Positions 42,398 through 51,823 of a stretch of DNA of 64,000 nt are shown one piece after another. The stretch comes from Candidatus Rifleibacteriota bacterium (GTDB taxonomy: Bacteria > Muiribacteriota > Ozemobacteria > Ozemobacterales > Ozemobacteraceae). The position numbers and the translations under genes were made by a program. Within the stretch, counting starts at the first letter, position 1; every line of letters begins with the position of its first letter. Under the pieces are notes generated by a model, which had not been told where the DNA came from, did not search any database, and saw only the letters and a program-made list of their open reading frames with translations. Location: assembly GCA_024710355.1 (NCBI GenBank), contig JANJUX010000031.1:1-64000 (forward strand). Reading direction: 5' to 3'.

Positions 42398-44413
42398 TTG
42401 AACCCGAAAAGATTCATTTCGACCGTTTTATTGCTGCTCATTGCCGGCTGCTTGCCCGTTTTTTCACAAGCTCCGGCAGCGACAGACCAGGAAAAGCTGC
42501 TGCAGCAAAGTATCGAGGCGCTTAAAGAGAACACCGAGGCTGTCAAAAAGCTTACCGGCATGCTCGAAAGCGGTGCCTTTGCAGCGCCAGGCATGAACGC
42601 ATCAGGCGCAGCGCTGCCCGCGGCTACCGACTTTACGAAAATGAGTGAAACGGACAAACAGGCCCTGATCGCCGGCCTCAAATGGGAAACCAACACCGAA
42701 TACAAAGGTTTCGGCAGCCGCGAGGCAAAAAAAGGCGGCACGCTGACCAGCGTTGAGACGTCATTTCCGCCGACGCTGCGCACGGTCGGCAAAAATGCCG
42801 GTTCGACCTTCAACAGCCTGATGATCGGACTCTGCTACGAAAGCATGCTCGACCTAGATCCGATTTCTTTCAACTATGCACCGAACCTGGCAAAACGCTG
42901 GGCCATCGCCGATGACAAAGTCACTTTTTTCTACGAACTTGACGAGCGTGCCAAATGGTCTGACGGCATGCCGGTAGTTGCCAGCGATATCGTTAAAAGC
43001 TGGGAACTTTATACCGACCCGGGCATCGACGACCCGTTCTCGATTGACTACTGGAACAAATACGAAAAACCGGTAGCCCTGACCGACCGCATCGTCGTCG
43101 TCAGATCAAAGCAGCTTAACTGGCGTGCCTTCATGTCTTTCAGTTTCATGACGATTCTGCCGGGTCATATTCTCGCAAAGATCGACGGCAAAAAATATCT
43201 CGAAGAATATCAGTTCAAAATGATGCCGGGTTCTGGCCCATACACCTACGAAAGTTCGAAAGTCAACGAGGAAATTCTGCTGACCCGCCGCAAAGACTGG
43301 TGGCAGGCAGATGTAGAAAAGAACATCGGTTATTACAACTTCGACAAACTGCATTTCGTCTTCATCCAGGACGAAAACCTGGTTAAAGAAAAGTTCAAAA
43401 AGGGCGAACTCGACTGGATGTATGTCAACGTCGCCCGCGAATGGCATCAGGAATTCATTCCGGCAATGATGCCGCAGCTCGCCAACGGCTGGATTCAGAA
43501 ACGCAAGGTCTATACCCATCGCCCGATCGGGGTTTCCGGCATTGCCTTCAACCTGCGCAAGCCGCCCTTCGATGATATCAGAGTGAGAAAAGCGATCGGC
43601 TATCTCTACAACCGCGAAAAGATGATGGACAAGCTTTTCTTCAACGAATACGAATATCTCGACACCTTCTACCCGAATTCGCCCTACGAAAACCCCGACA
43701 ATCCGAAAATCCGCTTCAATCCTGAGAAAGCGGTCGAGCTTCTTGAAGAGGCCGGCTGGTTGCAGAAGAACCGCGACGCCGAGGGCTGGCTCGTTAAGGA
43801 CGGCAAACGCTTCGAGCTTTCCCTGAATTATGTGCAGAAGACTTCTGAACGCATTTTCACGATCTTTCAGGAAGACCTGCGCGATGTGGGCATCAAGCTC
43901 AATCTCAAGCAGGTCACCTGGGCCACCGACATCAAGGAAGTCGGCGAGCGCAATTTTGAGATGAGTTCGCGCGCTTACGGCGGCATTCTTTTCCCGAACC
44001 CCGAGAGCTCGATGCATTCGAAATTTGCCGATCTCAACAATAACAACAACATCTGGGGCTTCAAAAATGCGCGTGTCGACGAGATATGCGACAAATACCC
44101 GCTGATGTTCGACCCGAAAGAACGCATCGAAGCGGTGCGCGAAATCGACAAAATCGCCAGTCACGAGCACCTCTACGCTTTTGGCTGGTTCGCGGCGCAT
44201 ACCCGCCTGCTTTACTGGAACAAATTCGGCATGCCCGACTACATTCTCGCCAAGACCAGCGACCAGCGCTCGGTTGCCTCGCTGTGGTGGTATGACGAGG
44301 CGCGGGCGAAATCGCTCAAGGAAGCCCGTGAGAAAAAGACTAAACTCGAAGTCGGCACCGAGATCGTCAGATGGTGGGACGAACACTACCCGCCGATCGC
44401 AGGGGAGAAATAA
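42398..44413 (+). CDS. Peptide ABC-importer substrate-binding protein (YejA-like)
   Basis: 671 aa of the SBP_bac_5 family, exported by an N-terminal signal (RFISTVLLLLIAGCLPVFSQA). LIAGC could be a lipobox, giving an anchored lipoprotein, or cleavage may be after SQA. A coiled segment of about 60 residues (EALKENTEAVKKLTG) precedes the binding fold, an addition to the usual family. The binding domain shows PNLAKRWAIADDKVTFFYELDERAKWSDG and later GVSGIAFNLRKPPFDDIRVRKAIGYL. Start TTG at 42398 follows GGGAAGGA. First gene of a five-gene importer operon plus one ORF. Confidence 0.85.
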   Translation: MNPKRFISTVLLLLIAGCLPVFSQAPAATDQEKLLQQSIEALKENTEAVKKLTGMLESGAFAAPGMNASGAALPAATDFTKMSETDKQALIAGLKWETNTEYKGFGSREAKKGGTLTSVETSFPPTLRTVGKNAGSTFNSLMIGLCYESMLDLDPISFNYAPNLAKRWAIADDKVTFFYELDERAKWSDGMPVVASDIVKSWELYTDPGIDDPFSIDYWNKYEKPVALTDRIVVVRSKQLNWRAFMSFSFMTILPGHILAKIDGKKYLEEYQFKMMPGSGPYTYESSKVNEEILLTRRKDWWQADVEKNIGYYNFDKLHFVFIQDENLVKEKFKKGELDWMYVNVAREWHQEFIPAMMPQLANGWIQKRKVYTHRPIGVSGIAFNLRKPPFDDIRVRKAIGYLYNREKMMDKLFFNEYEYLDTFYPNSPYENPDNPKIRFNPEKAVELLEEAGWLQKNRDAEGWLVKDGKRFELSLNYVQKTSERIFTIFQEDLRDVGIKLNLKQVTWATDIKEVGERNFEMSSRAYGGILFPNPESSMHSKFADLNNNNNIWGFKNARVDEICDKYPLMFDPKERIEAVREIDKIASHEHLYAFGWFAAHTRLLYWNKFGMPDYILAKTSDQRSVASLWWYDEARAKSLKEAREKKTKLEVGTEIVRWWDEHYPPIAGEK

Positions 44414-44415
44414 GC

Positions 44416-45633
44416 ATGTACAGCTATTTTATTCGCAGATTTCTTCTGATGATACCGACTTTTATCGGTATTACCTTTCTCTGCTTCACGGTGACGCGTT
44501 TCGTGCCGGGTGGCCCGGTCGAGCAGGCGGTACTGCGCTACCAGCAGGCAATGTCGCAGACCAGCGAAGGGGGCGGCGGCAGTTCGAGCAGCCAGACAAC
44601 CCAGGGTCAGATCTCTGAAGAGATGATGCAGCGCCTCAAAGAAATTTACGGGTTCGACAAACCCTTTTATCAGGCTTACGCGAAATGGCTCTGGCGTGTC
44701 TGTCATCTCGATCTTGGCGTTTCAGACACGCATTCGCGGCCGGTCTGGGATCTGATCAAAGAAAAGTTTCCGGTGTCGATCATTTTCGGCCTGACTGGTT
44801 TTCTGCTGTCATATACGATCTGTATTCCGCTCGGCGTCTGGAAAGCGGTAAAACACAGTTCGACCTTCGATACGGCCAGCTCAGTGCTGGTATTCATCGG
44901 CTATTCGATTCCGGGCTGGACCGCCGGGGTGCTGCTGCTGATGCTGCTCGGCGGCAACGCTTATTTCGACCTGGTGCCGCTCGGCGGCAAAGAGAGCGCC
45001 GCCATTCAGCCGGGTTCGTATCTTTCGCAGTATCTGCAGAAGGGCGGGGTGGCAGCCGATCTGCCCGAGACGGTTCGCAAAGAATACCCGAAATTTAAAG
45101 ACACCGACACGATCAATTCGAATCACCCGGCTTACCAGCATATTCCGACCGAGAAGCGTGCACAGCTGACCACCGGTAAGCACGACGATCTGACCTGGTT
45201 CGGGCGCTTTCTCGACACGGCCTGGCACATGATTCTGCCGGTTTTCTGCTACGTTCTCGGGCTGTTTGCCTCGCACACGGTGCTGATGAAAAACTCACTG
45301 ATGGAAAACCTCGGCCAGGACTACGTGCGCACCGCCTTCGCCAAAGGCCTGTCAGAAAACGTCGTAATTTTCAAGCATGCATTGCGCAACTCGCTGATTC
45401 CGATTGCGACCGGGCTCGGGCACATGCTCTCGATCATTCTCGCCGGTTCGTATCTCATCGAAAAGGTTTTCAACATTCACGGGTTCGGCCTGCTCGGCTA
45501 TGAATCGCTGATCGCCCGAGACTACCCGGTCACACTGGGCATTCTCGTCATCGGTTCGATGCTGAAGCTCTTCGGCAACATCGTTTCAGACTTCCTTTAC
45601 TGCATCATTGACCCGAGGATCCGCTTCTCATGA
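44416..45633 (+). CDS. yejB: Peptide ABC-importer permease 1 (YejB-like)
   Basis: 405 aa from ATG 44416, 2 nt after the binding-protein stop. The first membrane segment YFIRRFLLMIPTFIGITFLCFTVTRFVPGGPVEQ is characteristic of YejB. A larger than usual periplasmic loop (about residues 195-270) follows, then FVRTAFAKGL-type coupling sequence (DYVRTAFAKGLSENVV), where the EAA loop contacts the ATPase. It works with the next permease to import oligopeptides, or microcin-like peptides in the characterised family. The gene overlaps the next by 4 nt. Confidence 0.85.
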   Translation: MYSYFIRRFLLMIPTFIGITFLCFTVTRFVPGGPVEQAVLRYQQAMSQTSEGGGGSSSSQTTQGQISEEMMQRLKEIYGFDKPFYQAYAKWLWRVCHLDLGVSDTHSRPVWDLIKEKFPVSIIFGLTGFLLSYTICIPLGVWKAVKHSSTFDTASSVLVFIGYSIPGWTAGVLLLMLLGGNAYFDLVPLGGKESAAIQPGSYLSQYLQKGGVAADLPETVRKEYPKFKDTDTINSNHPAYQHIPTEKRAQLTTGKHDDLTWFGRFLDTAWHMILPVFCYVLGLFASHTVLMKNSLMENLGQDYVRTAFAKGLSENVVIFKHALRNSLIPIATGLGHMLSIILAGSYLIEKVFNIHGFGLLGYESLIARDYPVTLGILVIGSMLKLFGNIVSDFLYCIIDPRIRFS

Positions 45634-47144
45634 AAGAAACCTACGAAAACAACCAGAAACTCATCAACACCATCGCGCTGCTGGTCTTCTGGGCCGCGAT
45701 TTATGCGATGTTTCCGGCACTTGGGGAAAAGGGTATCAACCCTGACTACTCGACCGAGGCCGCGATCAGCTTCGGCCTGGCCGTCGGCGCCGTCGTTTAT
45801 CTGCTGCCGCTACTGATTGCCGCACTTGGCTCGTTCGGCATGTTTTTCACCAGCCCGATATTCAAGAGGCGCTGGCGCAAGTTCCAGAGTCTGAAGCGCG
45901 GTTATTACGCCTTCATTCTCATCATCAGCCTGTTCGTTCTCTCGTTTTTCGCTGAATTTCTCATCAACGGCAAGGCACTGTTCGTTAAATACCAGGGCAG
46001 TATTCACTTTACCCTGTTCAGCTTCGAAAGCGCCCGAAGTTTTGGTCTCAAAGGCTACGGCGTGCCCAATTACCGCATGATGAAGCAGGTCTACCAGACG
46101 CGCAACAGCGAACGGGCCGAACGCATTAAAAACGGCACCGCTACCGAAGAAGACCAAAATTACAAACACTGGGGCGATGACTGGGTAATGTTGCCAATTT
46201 ACCCTTACGGCCCGCTCGAATCACTGCTCGACGAACTGCCATGCCGCCCGCCGCACCCACCTACCTGGCTGACCGGGCGCTGGCGCCAGGCTTTTTTCGA
46301 AGAATCGCTGTTCGTGCTGCCCGAAAAGCAGCCGACTGACGAAGAACTGAAAACTAAATACAACCGGCCTGACTGGGTCGGGCTCGACATCGCGAAGCTT
46401 TATCGCGAAATGGCGGTAGCCGGCCTGTTTGAATTGAAACCGGGCGTCAAAATGCCTGGCACCTTTCAGCATCTGCTTGGCACCGATGACCGTGGCCGTG
46501 ACGTGTTTGCGCGCATGGTTTACGGTTTCAGAACCTCGCTGTCGTTCGCGCTCGTCGTCTGTTTCTTCTGTTACGTGATCGGTATCACGATCGGGGCGCT
46601 GCTCGGCTATTACGGCGGCACCTTCGATATCGTCATGCAGCGTTTCGTCGAAATCTGGTCGGCAATGCCGTTTCTCTATACGGTAATGATCTTTGCGGCG
46701 ATCATGATTCCGAATTTCTGGATGCTGGTCGGCATTCTCGTGATGTTCAAATGGATGGGCATGACCTATTACATCCGCGCTGAGTTCCTGCGCGAAAAAT
46801 CGAAAGACTACGTCGCTGCCGCCCGTGCCATCGGCTGCACCGACGGCGCGATCATCTTCAGACACATTCTGCCGAACGCTCTGACTCCGGTCATTTCGTT
46901 CGCGCCATTTGCCGTGGTCGCCGATATTGGTGCGCTGGTATCGCTCGACTTTCTTGGCTTCGGGCTGCCGGCACCGACACCGTCGTGGGGCGAGCTGCTC
47001 GGGCAGGGTCTGTCGAATCTGACCAAGCCCTGGCTGATTCTGTCGCCGACCCTGGCAATGTTCTGCACCCTGCTTCTTGTCTCGTTCATCGGCGAGGCGA
47101 TCAGAGAAGCTTTCGATCCGAAGCAGTATTCACGGCTCAGATAA
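45630..47144 (+). CDS. yejE: Peptide ABC-importer permease 2 (YejE-like)
   Basis: 504 aa. It opens with two extra membrane segments before the YejE hallmark SPIFKRRWRKFQSLKRGYYAFILIISLFVLSFFAEFLINGKALFVKYQG. A large periplasmic region with GTDDRGRDVFARMVYG-type sequence follows, then the permease core and EAA loop (DYVAAARAIGCTDGAIIFRHILPNAL). It is longer than usual OppC/YejE (about 340 aa) because of the N-terminal extra helices and the residue 170-260 insert. Translationally coupled to yejB. Confidence 0.85.
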   Translation: MKETYENNQKLINTIALLVFWAAIYAMFPALGEKGINPDYSTEAAISFGLAVGAVVYLLPLLIAALGSFGMFFTSPIFKRRWRKFQSLKRGYYAFILIISLFVLSFFAEFLINGKALFVKYQGSIHFTLFSFESARSFGLKGYGVPNYRMMKQVYQTRNSERAERIKNGTATEEDQNYKHWGDDWVMLPIYPYGPLESLLDELPCRPPHPPTWLTGRWRQAFFEESLFVLPEKQPTDEELKTKYNRPDWVGLDIAKLYREMAVAGLFELKPGVKMPGTFQHLLGTDDRGRDVFARMVYGFRTSLSFALVVCFFCYVIGITIGALLGYYGGTFDIVMQRFVEIWSAMPFLYTVMIFAAIMIPNFWMLVGILVMFKWMGMTYYIRAEFLREKSKDYVAAARAIGCTDGAIIFRHILPNALTPVISFAPFAVVADIGALVSLDFLGFGLPAPTPSWGELLGQGLSNLTKPWLILSPTLAMFCTLLLVSFIGEAIREAFDPKQYSRLR

Positions 47145-47157
47145 GGAGTAATTCGCA

Positions 47158-48156
47158 ATGGCCAAAGAACTTTTAACCGTAAGAAACCTGCGAACCTACT
47201 TCAAAACTGAAGCTGGTGTCGCCAAAGCCGTCGATGGCGTCGATTTCGACATCATGCCCGGTGAAGTGCTCGGCATTGTCGGCGAATCGGGCTCAGGCAA
47301 GTCGGTGACCTCGCTGTCGATCATGCAGCTGATTCCGAACCCGCCCGGCGACATCGTCGACGGCCAGATCGTCTTCGAAGGCGTCGACCTGCTGCAGGCC
47401 TATCGCGCCAAAAACTACGACGCGATCCGCAAGATTCGCGGCAACAAAATCTCGATGATCTTCCAGGAACCGATGACCAGCCTCAACCCGGTTTTCACGA
47501 TCGGCGACCAGATTGCCGAATCGCTGATTCTGCATCAAAACCTTGATAAAAAGGCGGCCCGCGATCAGGCAGCCAATATGCTCGATCTGGTTGGCATTCC
47601 GTCGGCGCGTGAGCGTCTCGACGAATATCCGCACCAGTTCTCTGGCGGAATGCGCCAGCGCGTCATGATTGCGATGGCGCTGGCCTGCAACCCGGCGCTG
47701 CTGATCGCCGACGAGCCGACCACGGCGCTCGACGTCACGATTCAGGCGCAGATTCTTGAACTGATGCTCGAAGTGAAGGCGAAAACCGCGAATGCGGCAA
47801 TTCTTTTGATCACGCACGACATGGCGGTAATTGCCGAAACCTGTCAGCGCGTTGTCGTCATGTATTGCGGCAAAATACAGGAAATCGCCGATGTCAAAAC
47901 GATTTTCAACTCACCGGGGCATCCGTACACGCAGGGTCTGCTGGCCTCGCTGCCGAAGCCGGGGCAGAAAGTCAGAAGGTTGAGCACGATCGAGGGCATG
48001 GTTCCCTCGCTGTTCCATCTGCCGGCCGGCTGCAGCTTTTGCACCCGGTGCACCCAGAAACTCGCCCATTGCGAAACGCAGATGCCTGAAATGGTTGAAG
48101 TTTCGCCCGGCCACCTGGTGCGCTGCCATCTGGCAAAGCCCATGAAGAAAGCCTGA
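47158..48156 (+). CDS. Peptide ABC-importer ATPase, OppD-like
   Basis: 332-aa ATP-binding subunit. Walker A is GESGSGKSV, the Q-loop is [12 protein letters not shown], the signature [15 protein letters not shown] and Walker [13 protein letters not shown]. The C-terminal oligopeptide-transporter extension ends with a cysteine cluster (CSFCTRC...C) typical of OppD/DppD, which in several relatives holds an iron-sulfur cluster. In E. coli the Yej system uses one double ATPase, YejF; here it is split in two genes. RBS AAGGAG. Confidence 0.92.
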   Translation: MAKELLTVRNLRTYFKTEAGVAKAVDGVDFDIMPGEVLGIVGESGSGKSVTSLSIMQLIPNPPGDIVDGQIVFEGVDLLQAYRAKNYDAIRKIRGNKISMIFQEPMTSLNPVFTIGDQIAESLILHQNLDKKAARDQAANMLDLVGIPSARERLDEYPHQFSGGMRQRVMIAMALACNPALLIADEPTTALDVTIQAQILELMLEVKAKTANAAILLITHDMAVIAETCQRVVVMYCGKIQEIADVKTIFNSPGHPYTQGLLASLPKPGQKVRRLSTIEGMVPSLFHLPAGCSFCTRCTQKLAHCETQMPEMVEVSPGHLVRCHLAKPMKKA

Positions 48157-48172
48157 AGGGGAAGGTGAAAGC

Positions 48173-49270
48173 ATGAGTCAGAAAACACGCAGCGGCAAGG
48201 TGCTGCTTGAAGTAAAAGATCTCAAAATGTATTTTCCGGTGCTTGGCGGCGTTTTCAGAAGCAAGGTCGCCGATGTCAAGGCGATCGATGGCGTCAGTTT
48301 CGAACTGCGCGAAGGCGAAACGCTCGGACTGGTCGGTGAGTCGGGCTGCGGCAAGTCGACGACCGGCAAGTGCATCATCAATCTCAATCAGCCGACTGGC
48401 GGGCAGATTCTGTTCAATTCGAAGCTGACTGGCGAACTGCCGGTTACTGCTGTTAAAGAGGGCGGCAAGTCGGTTAGGGTGCCGCCGTTTTCGGTGCCGA
48501 CACCGCTGACTGTCGACATTGCCCGTCTTAACAACGACCAGATGCGGCCTTTCCGGTCAGAAATTCAGATGATCTTTCAGGACCCGTATGCGTCGCTGAA
48601 CCCGCGCATGACGGTCAGCGACATCATCATGGAACCCATGATGATTCACACGCCTGAAATGTCGCGCCCGGAAATGGTCGACAAGGTTGCCTGGCTGATG
48701 CAGAAAGTCGGTCTGTCGGCCGAGCAGGCGACCCGCTACCCGCATGAATTTTCGGGTGGCCAGCGGCAGCGCATCGGTATTGCCCGGGCTCTGGCGACAA
48801 ACCCGCGTCTGGTTATCGCCGACGAACCGGTTTCGGCGCTCGACGTGTCGATTCAGGCACAGGTCATCAATCTGATGCAGGATCTGCAGGAAGAATTCGG
48901 CCTGACCTACATCTTCATCGCGCACGATCTCGCAGTTGTAGAGCATATTTCAGACCGTATTGCGGTCATGTATCTCGGCAATATCGTTGAAATAGCCGAT
49001 TCAGAAGAATTATTCAAAAACCCGCGTCACCCGTACACCCGGGCGCTGCTGTCGGCGATTCCGCAGCCGAACCCGAACGTGAAGCGCGAAAAGCGCATGG
49101 TGCTCGAAGGCGATGTACCGACACCGCTGAAAAAGCCATCTGGTTGCGGCTTTAGAACCCGCTGCCCGATCGCAAAGCCAGAATGCGCGCTGGCGCGCCC
49201 TCCAATGGTCGAAATCGGCCCCGGGCACCTGGTTGCATGCCCCTGGCACGCAACCCTCGACAAAAACTAG
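48173..49270 (+). CDS. Peptide ABC-importer ATPase, OppF-like
   Basis: 365-aa second ATPase. Walker A is [12 protein letters not shown], signature [15 protein letters not shown], Walker [14 protein letters not shown]-loop [11 protein letters not shown], and C-terminal [15 protein letters not shown]. Between Walker A and the Q-loop is an unusual insertion of about 40 residues ([28 protein letters not shown]) not present in most OppF. Works as a heterodimer with the preceding ATPase. RBS GGGGAAGG; 16 nt gap. Confidence 0.92.
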   Translation: MSQKTRSGKVLLEVKDLKMYFPVLGGVFRSKVADVKAIDGVSFELREGETLGLVGESGCGKSTTGKCIINLNQPTGGQILFNSKLTGELPVTAVKEGGKSVRVPPFSVPTPLTVDIARLNNDQMRPFRSEIQMIFQDPYASLNPRMTVSDIIMEPMMIHTPEMSRPEMVDKVAWLMQKVGLSAEQATRYPHEFSGGQRQRIGIARALATNPRLVIADEPVSALDVSIQAQVINLMQDLQEEFGLTYIFIAHDLAVVEHISDRIAVMYLGNIVEIADSEELFKNPRHPYTRALLSAIPQPNPNVKREKRMVLEGDVPTPLKKPSGCGFRTRCPIAKPECALARPPMVEIGPGHLVACPWHATLDKN

Positions 49271-49290
49271 ACCGAAAGGGGATTTGAGAG

Positions 49291-49821
49291 ATGGAACCGC
49301 TGCAGTTTCTTGAAGAATTGAAAAAAATCATTGGGGGTGACATCGTTCAGGAAAACCTCTGCGCCGATGACACGAAGCACGGGCGTGGTTTCAGCGACGA
49401 ATACGGTCAGCCGCACATGATGGTCAGCCGACGCAATCTATCGGTTAAAATTGACTTTGTGATAAAAGAAGAACTGCAAATGACGGTTTATGCAACGCCG
49501 CCACGCTGCCTGTGTGTCAGAACCTGGACTCTTTTCGAAAAAATTCTCAGCTGGTGTTTTCTTCTTGGCGCGACTGGGTTTCCGGGCGAGAAGGAAAACC
49601 GTTTTTTTCTACAGGGTATGATTGCAAAAGAGGCTGAAGAGTATTTTACCCCGGCGCGCGCGTCTCTGATCAACAAACTCTTTCCATTTGTCGAAATCGA
49701 GCAGCAAAGCCGTGTATATCGCCTGCTGAAGTGGGTTGAAGTCGGCAAAAACTACAGCCCACAGCAGGCAGCAAAAGACCTCGACATACTTCTCGACTTT
49801 GTCGAGCAGACCAGAGCCTGA
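49291..49821 (+). CDS. Unknown protein after the peptide importer
   Basis: 176 aa, cytoplasmic by appearance, no recognised family. It has a GRGFSDEYGQPHMMV segment, a beta-rich middle (LSVKIDFVIKEELQMTVYAT) and a helical C-terminal half (AAKDLDILLDFVEQTRA). It follows the OppF-like gene after 20 nt with a GGGG ribosome binding site and is probably in the same transcript. Confidence 0.6.
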   Translation: MEPLQFLEELKKIIGGDIVQENLCADDTKHGRGFSDEYGQPHMMVSRRNLSVKIDFVIKEELQMTVYATPPRCLCVRTWTLFEKILSWCFLLGATGFPGEKENRFFLQGMIAKEAEEYFTPARASLINKLFPFVEIEQQSRVYRLLKWVEVGKNYSPQQAAKDLDILLDFVEQTRA

Positions 49822-49938
49822 TCTGTTGAAACCAGCACTCTGAGATAATTAACTAAGAAGCATTTGCCTCTAACGTTTCGGCGGTTGTTGATTTATGGCG
49901 GGTGGGGGCGTAGTGTAAAGAAATCGGGGGGAAATGAA

Positions 49939-50616
49939 ATGAAACATTTTGTTTTGCTTCTTGCTGCCATTCTTCTGCTTGTGCTGCCGGCCGGTCTGGC
50001 TGCGGCACCGCTCGCATCGGGGACTTATGAAGAAAATGAATATCTGGTCTATGTGCCTGATGGCATCGATACCGATCAAAAATACCCGCTGATCGTCGCT
50101 TTTTCACCGGGTGGCGATGCCGACGGACTGGTAAAGACCTGGGGGCCGCATGCAGACCAAAATAAATGCCTGGTGATGGCTTCGAAGATCGTTAAAAACG
50201 GCATGGATATCCCCCTTTATCTGAAGCGTCTGCGCAAGCTGATCTGGGAAAGGGTCGGCGAGCAGTTTCCGGTGCAGACCGACCGGGTAATCGCGCTCGG
50301 CACTTCGGGTGGCGGCATGGCAGCGCATCTGTTCAGCTTTTTCCACCCTGATACGGTTGGGGCGGTGATCAGCAGTGTTGGTTACATTCATGAAAACAGT
50401 CTTAAGCATAAAGACACTTACCCGCAGGGCAAGGTCTGCGCCTTTTTAACCAGCCCGACCGACTTCAATTACAAGCTGATGCAGGAAGACAAAAAGTTTC
50501 TTACCAGTCTCAACTGGAAACTGAAATGGTATGAATTCGAGGGCGGGCATCGCACTGCGCCCGAAGATGTGCGTGAAGAGGCCCTGAAATGGGTTTTGCA
50601 GACGCTGCAGGAATAA
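49939..50616 (+). CDS. Secreted alpha/beta-hydrolase (PHB-depolymerase/esterase-like)
   Basis: 225 aa from ATG 49939, after a GGGGGG ribosome binding site; an ATG 5 nt upstream runs straight into a stop. It has a signal peptide (MKHFVLLLAAILLLVLPAGLAAA). The nucleophile elbow is GTSGGGMAAH, the oxyanion region AFSPGGDADG, and the final His is in FEGGHRTAPEDV. This layout is that of LpqC/PHB-depolymerase-like esterases acting in the periplasm. Substrate unknown. RBS and signal support this start. Confidence 0.8.
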   Translation: MKHFVLLLAAILLLVLPAGLAAAPLASGTYEENEYLVYVPDGIDTDQKYPLIVAFSPGGDADGLVKTWGPHADQNKCLVMASKIVKNGMDIPLYLKRLRKLIWERVGEQFPVQTDRVIALGTSGGGMAAHLFSFFHPDTVGAVISSVGYIHENSLKHKDTYPQGKVCAFLTSPTDFNYKLMQEDKKFLTSLNWKLKWYEFEGGHRTAPEDVREEALKWVLQTLQE

Positions 50617-50640
50617 AGGCGTTTATTAAGTGTTTATTTC

Positions 50641-50670
50641 TTGCCGGGCGCGCCTGATTCTGTTTAAATT
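50641..50670 (+). promoter_or_regulatory. Promoter of the ion-channel gene
   Basis: TTGCCG (50641-50646), 18 nt, TAAATT (50665-50670), 52 nt before the ATG. Confidence 0.45.
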
Positions 50671-50721
50671 ATCGGGGTAAGCAAAATTACAAACCTGCGT
50701 AAAGGCTGAGTTAAAACCATA

Positions 50722-51813
50722 ATGAAAAGTCTCACAAACGAAACAGGTGAACTGCTGGCGACGGCCAAGGCAAATTGTGTGCTGCAATGTGGCGGCCTGG
50801 CTCTGCCAGACAGCCCGGCGTGCGATACAACAGCATTGAACAACCGCCTTTCGGCGGCTGTTCGCAGATTTCTGGCGGTGATGCTGCTGTTGCTGGCGGT
50901 GTTCTCCAGCCCGCTGACAGCACAACAGCATACGGTTGAGATCGGCATGTATCTGATTGACATCGCGCGGCTCGACGTCAAAGAGAGCGAGTTTTTCGCC
51001 GATTTTTATATCTGGTACAAAGCTGAACCGGCGGCCGCATGGACCCCGGCGAATATCGAGTTCATGAATGGCACCGTCGAAAGTGCCACCGAGCCACAGC
51101 TTGCCACCGATACGGTCGGGCGCAGCGTCTGGACACAAAGAATAAAGGGGCGCTTCCGTGGCCGTTTCAGACTGCAGGCTTACCCGTTCGATTCGCAGAC
51201 CTTGCCGATCAGCATCGAGGATTCGGAATACCAGACCGATAGAATCGTTTTCCAGCCAGATTCAGCGGCCAGCCAGAATTTTTCGAAATGGATCGAGCCG
51301 GAGCTGAATGTTCCGGACTGGCAAATGGCAGGGGCGACCTGCACAGTCGACGTTCACGAGTATCAGACCGACTTCGGGCTTGGCAACCAGAAAACCTCGA
51401 ATTATTCACGACTGACTTTCAAGCTCGACCTCAAACGGCTTTTCATGCCGCATCTGATCAAGTTCATTCTGCCGCTGATCATTATTGCGGGCATGGCCTA
51501 TATGGTTTTTTACATCAACGCCAACGAGTTCGAGGCGCAGTGCGGCATCTGCGTCACGGCACTGTTGTCGGCAGTGGCGCTGCACATGGCCCAGGCCGAT
51601 GCGCTGCCGGCGGTTGGTTACATGCTGATGTCAGACAAGATTTTCATTCTTTTCTACGTCGTGATTTTCTCGGCGCTGGTGCAGACAGTGGTTAACAACA
51701 GCTACGCCAAGCGTCGGCGTTTCGATATGGCTATTTATCTCGACAAACTTTTCCGGGTCTGGTATGTAGTTGTACTGGTCGTCGGAAACATCCTCGTATT
51801 TCTGCTGAGCTAA
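50722..51813 (+). CDS. Pentameric ligand-gated ion channel (bacterial Cys-loop-type)
   Basis: 363 aa of the GLIC/ELIC family. An unusually long N-terminus (about 50 residues) precedes the signal-like helix (FLAVMLLLLAVFSSPLTA), so the start may be further in. The extracellular beta domain contains the pro-loop FRLQAYPFDSQTLPISIED in place of a Cys-loop. M1 begins KFILPLIIIAGMAYMVF, and M2 follows the pattern FEAQ...TALLSAVAL...LPAVGYM. Aligned by eye to GLIC, Glu271 falls at -2', Gly at 2', Thr at 6', Leu at 9' and Ala at 13', plus the conserved Pro of the M2-M3 loop. The -2' Glu predicts cation selectivity. M4 ends the protein (FRVWYVVVLVVGNILVFLL). The ligand is unknown. The BtpA-type gene starts 10 nt after. 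Confidence 0.8.
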   Translation: MKSLTNETGELLATAKANCVLQCGGLALPDSPACDTTALNNRLSAAVRRFLAVMLLLLAVFSSPLTAQQHTVEIGMYLIDIARLDVKESEFFADFYIWYKAEPAAAWTPANIEFMNGTVESATEPQLATDTVGRSVWTQRIKGRFRGRFRLQAYPFDSQTLPISIEDSEYQTDRIVFQPDSAASQNFSKWIEPELNVPDWQMAGATCTVDVHEYQTDFGLGNQKTSNYSRLTFKLDLKRLFMPHLIKFILPLIIIAGMAYMVFYINANEFEAQCGICVTALLSAVALHMAQADALPAVGYMLMSDKIFILFYVVIFSALVQTVVNNSYAKRRRFDMAIYLDKLFRVWYVVVLVVGNILVFLLS

Positions 51814-51823
51814 GGAGCTGGCA

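Noticed and set aside
43106..44386. 426-codon frame on the minus strand inside the peptide-binding protein
   Set aside because: Antisense shadow; the plus-strand frame carries the SBP_bac_5 signature and operon context.
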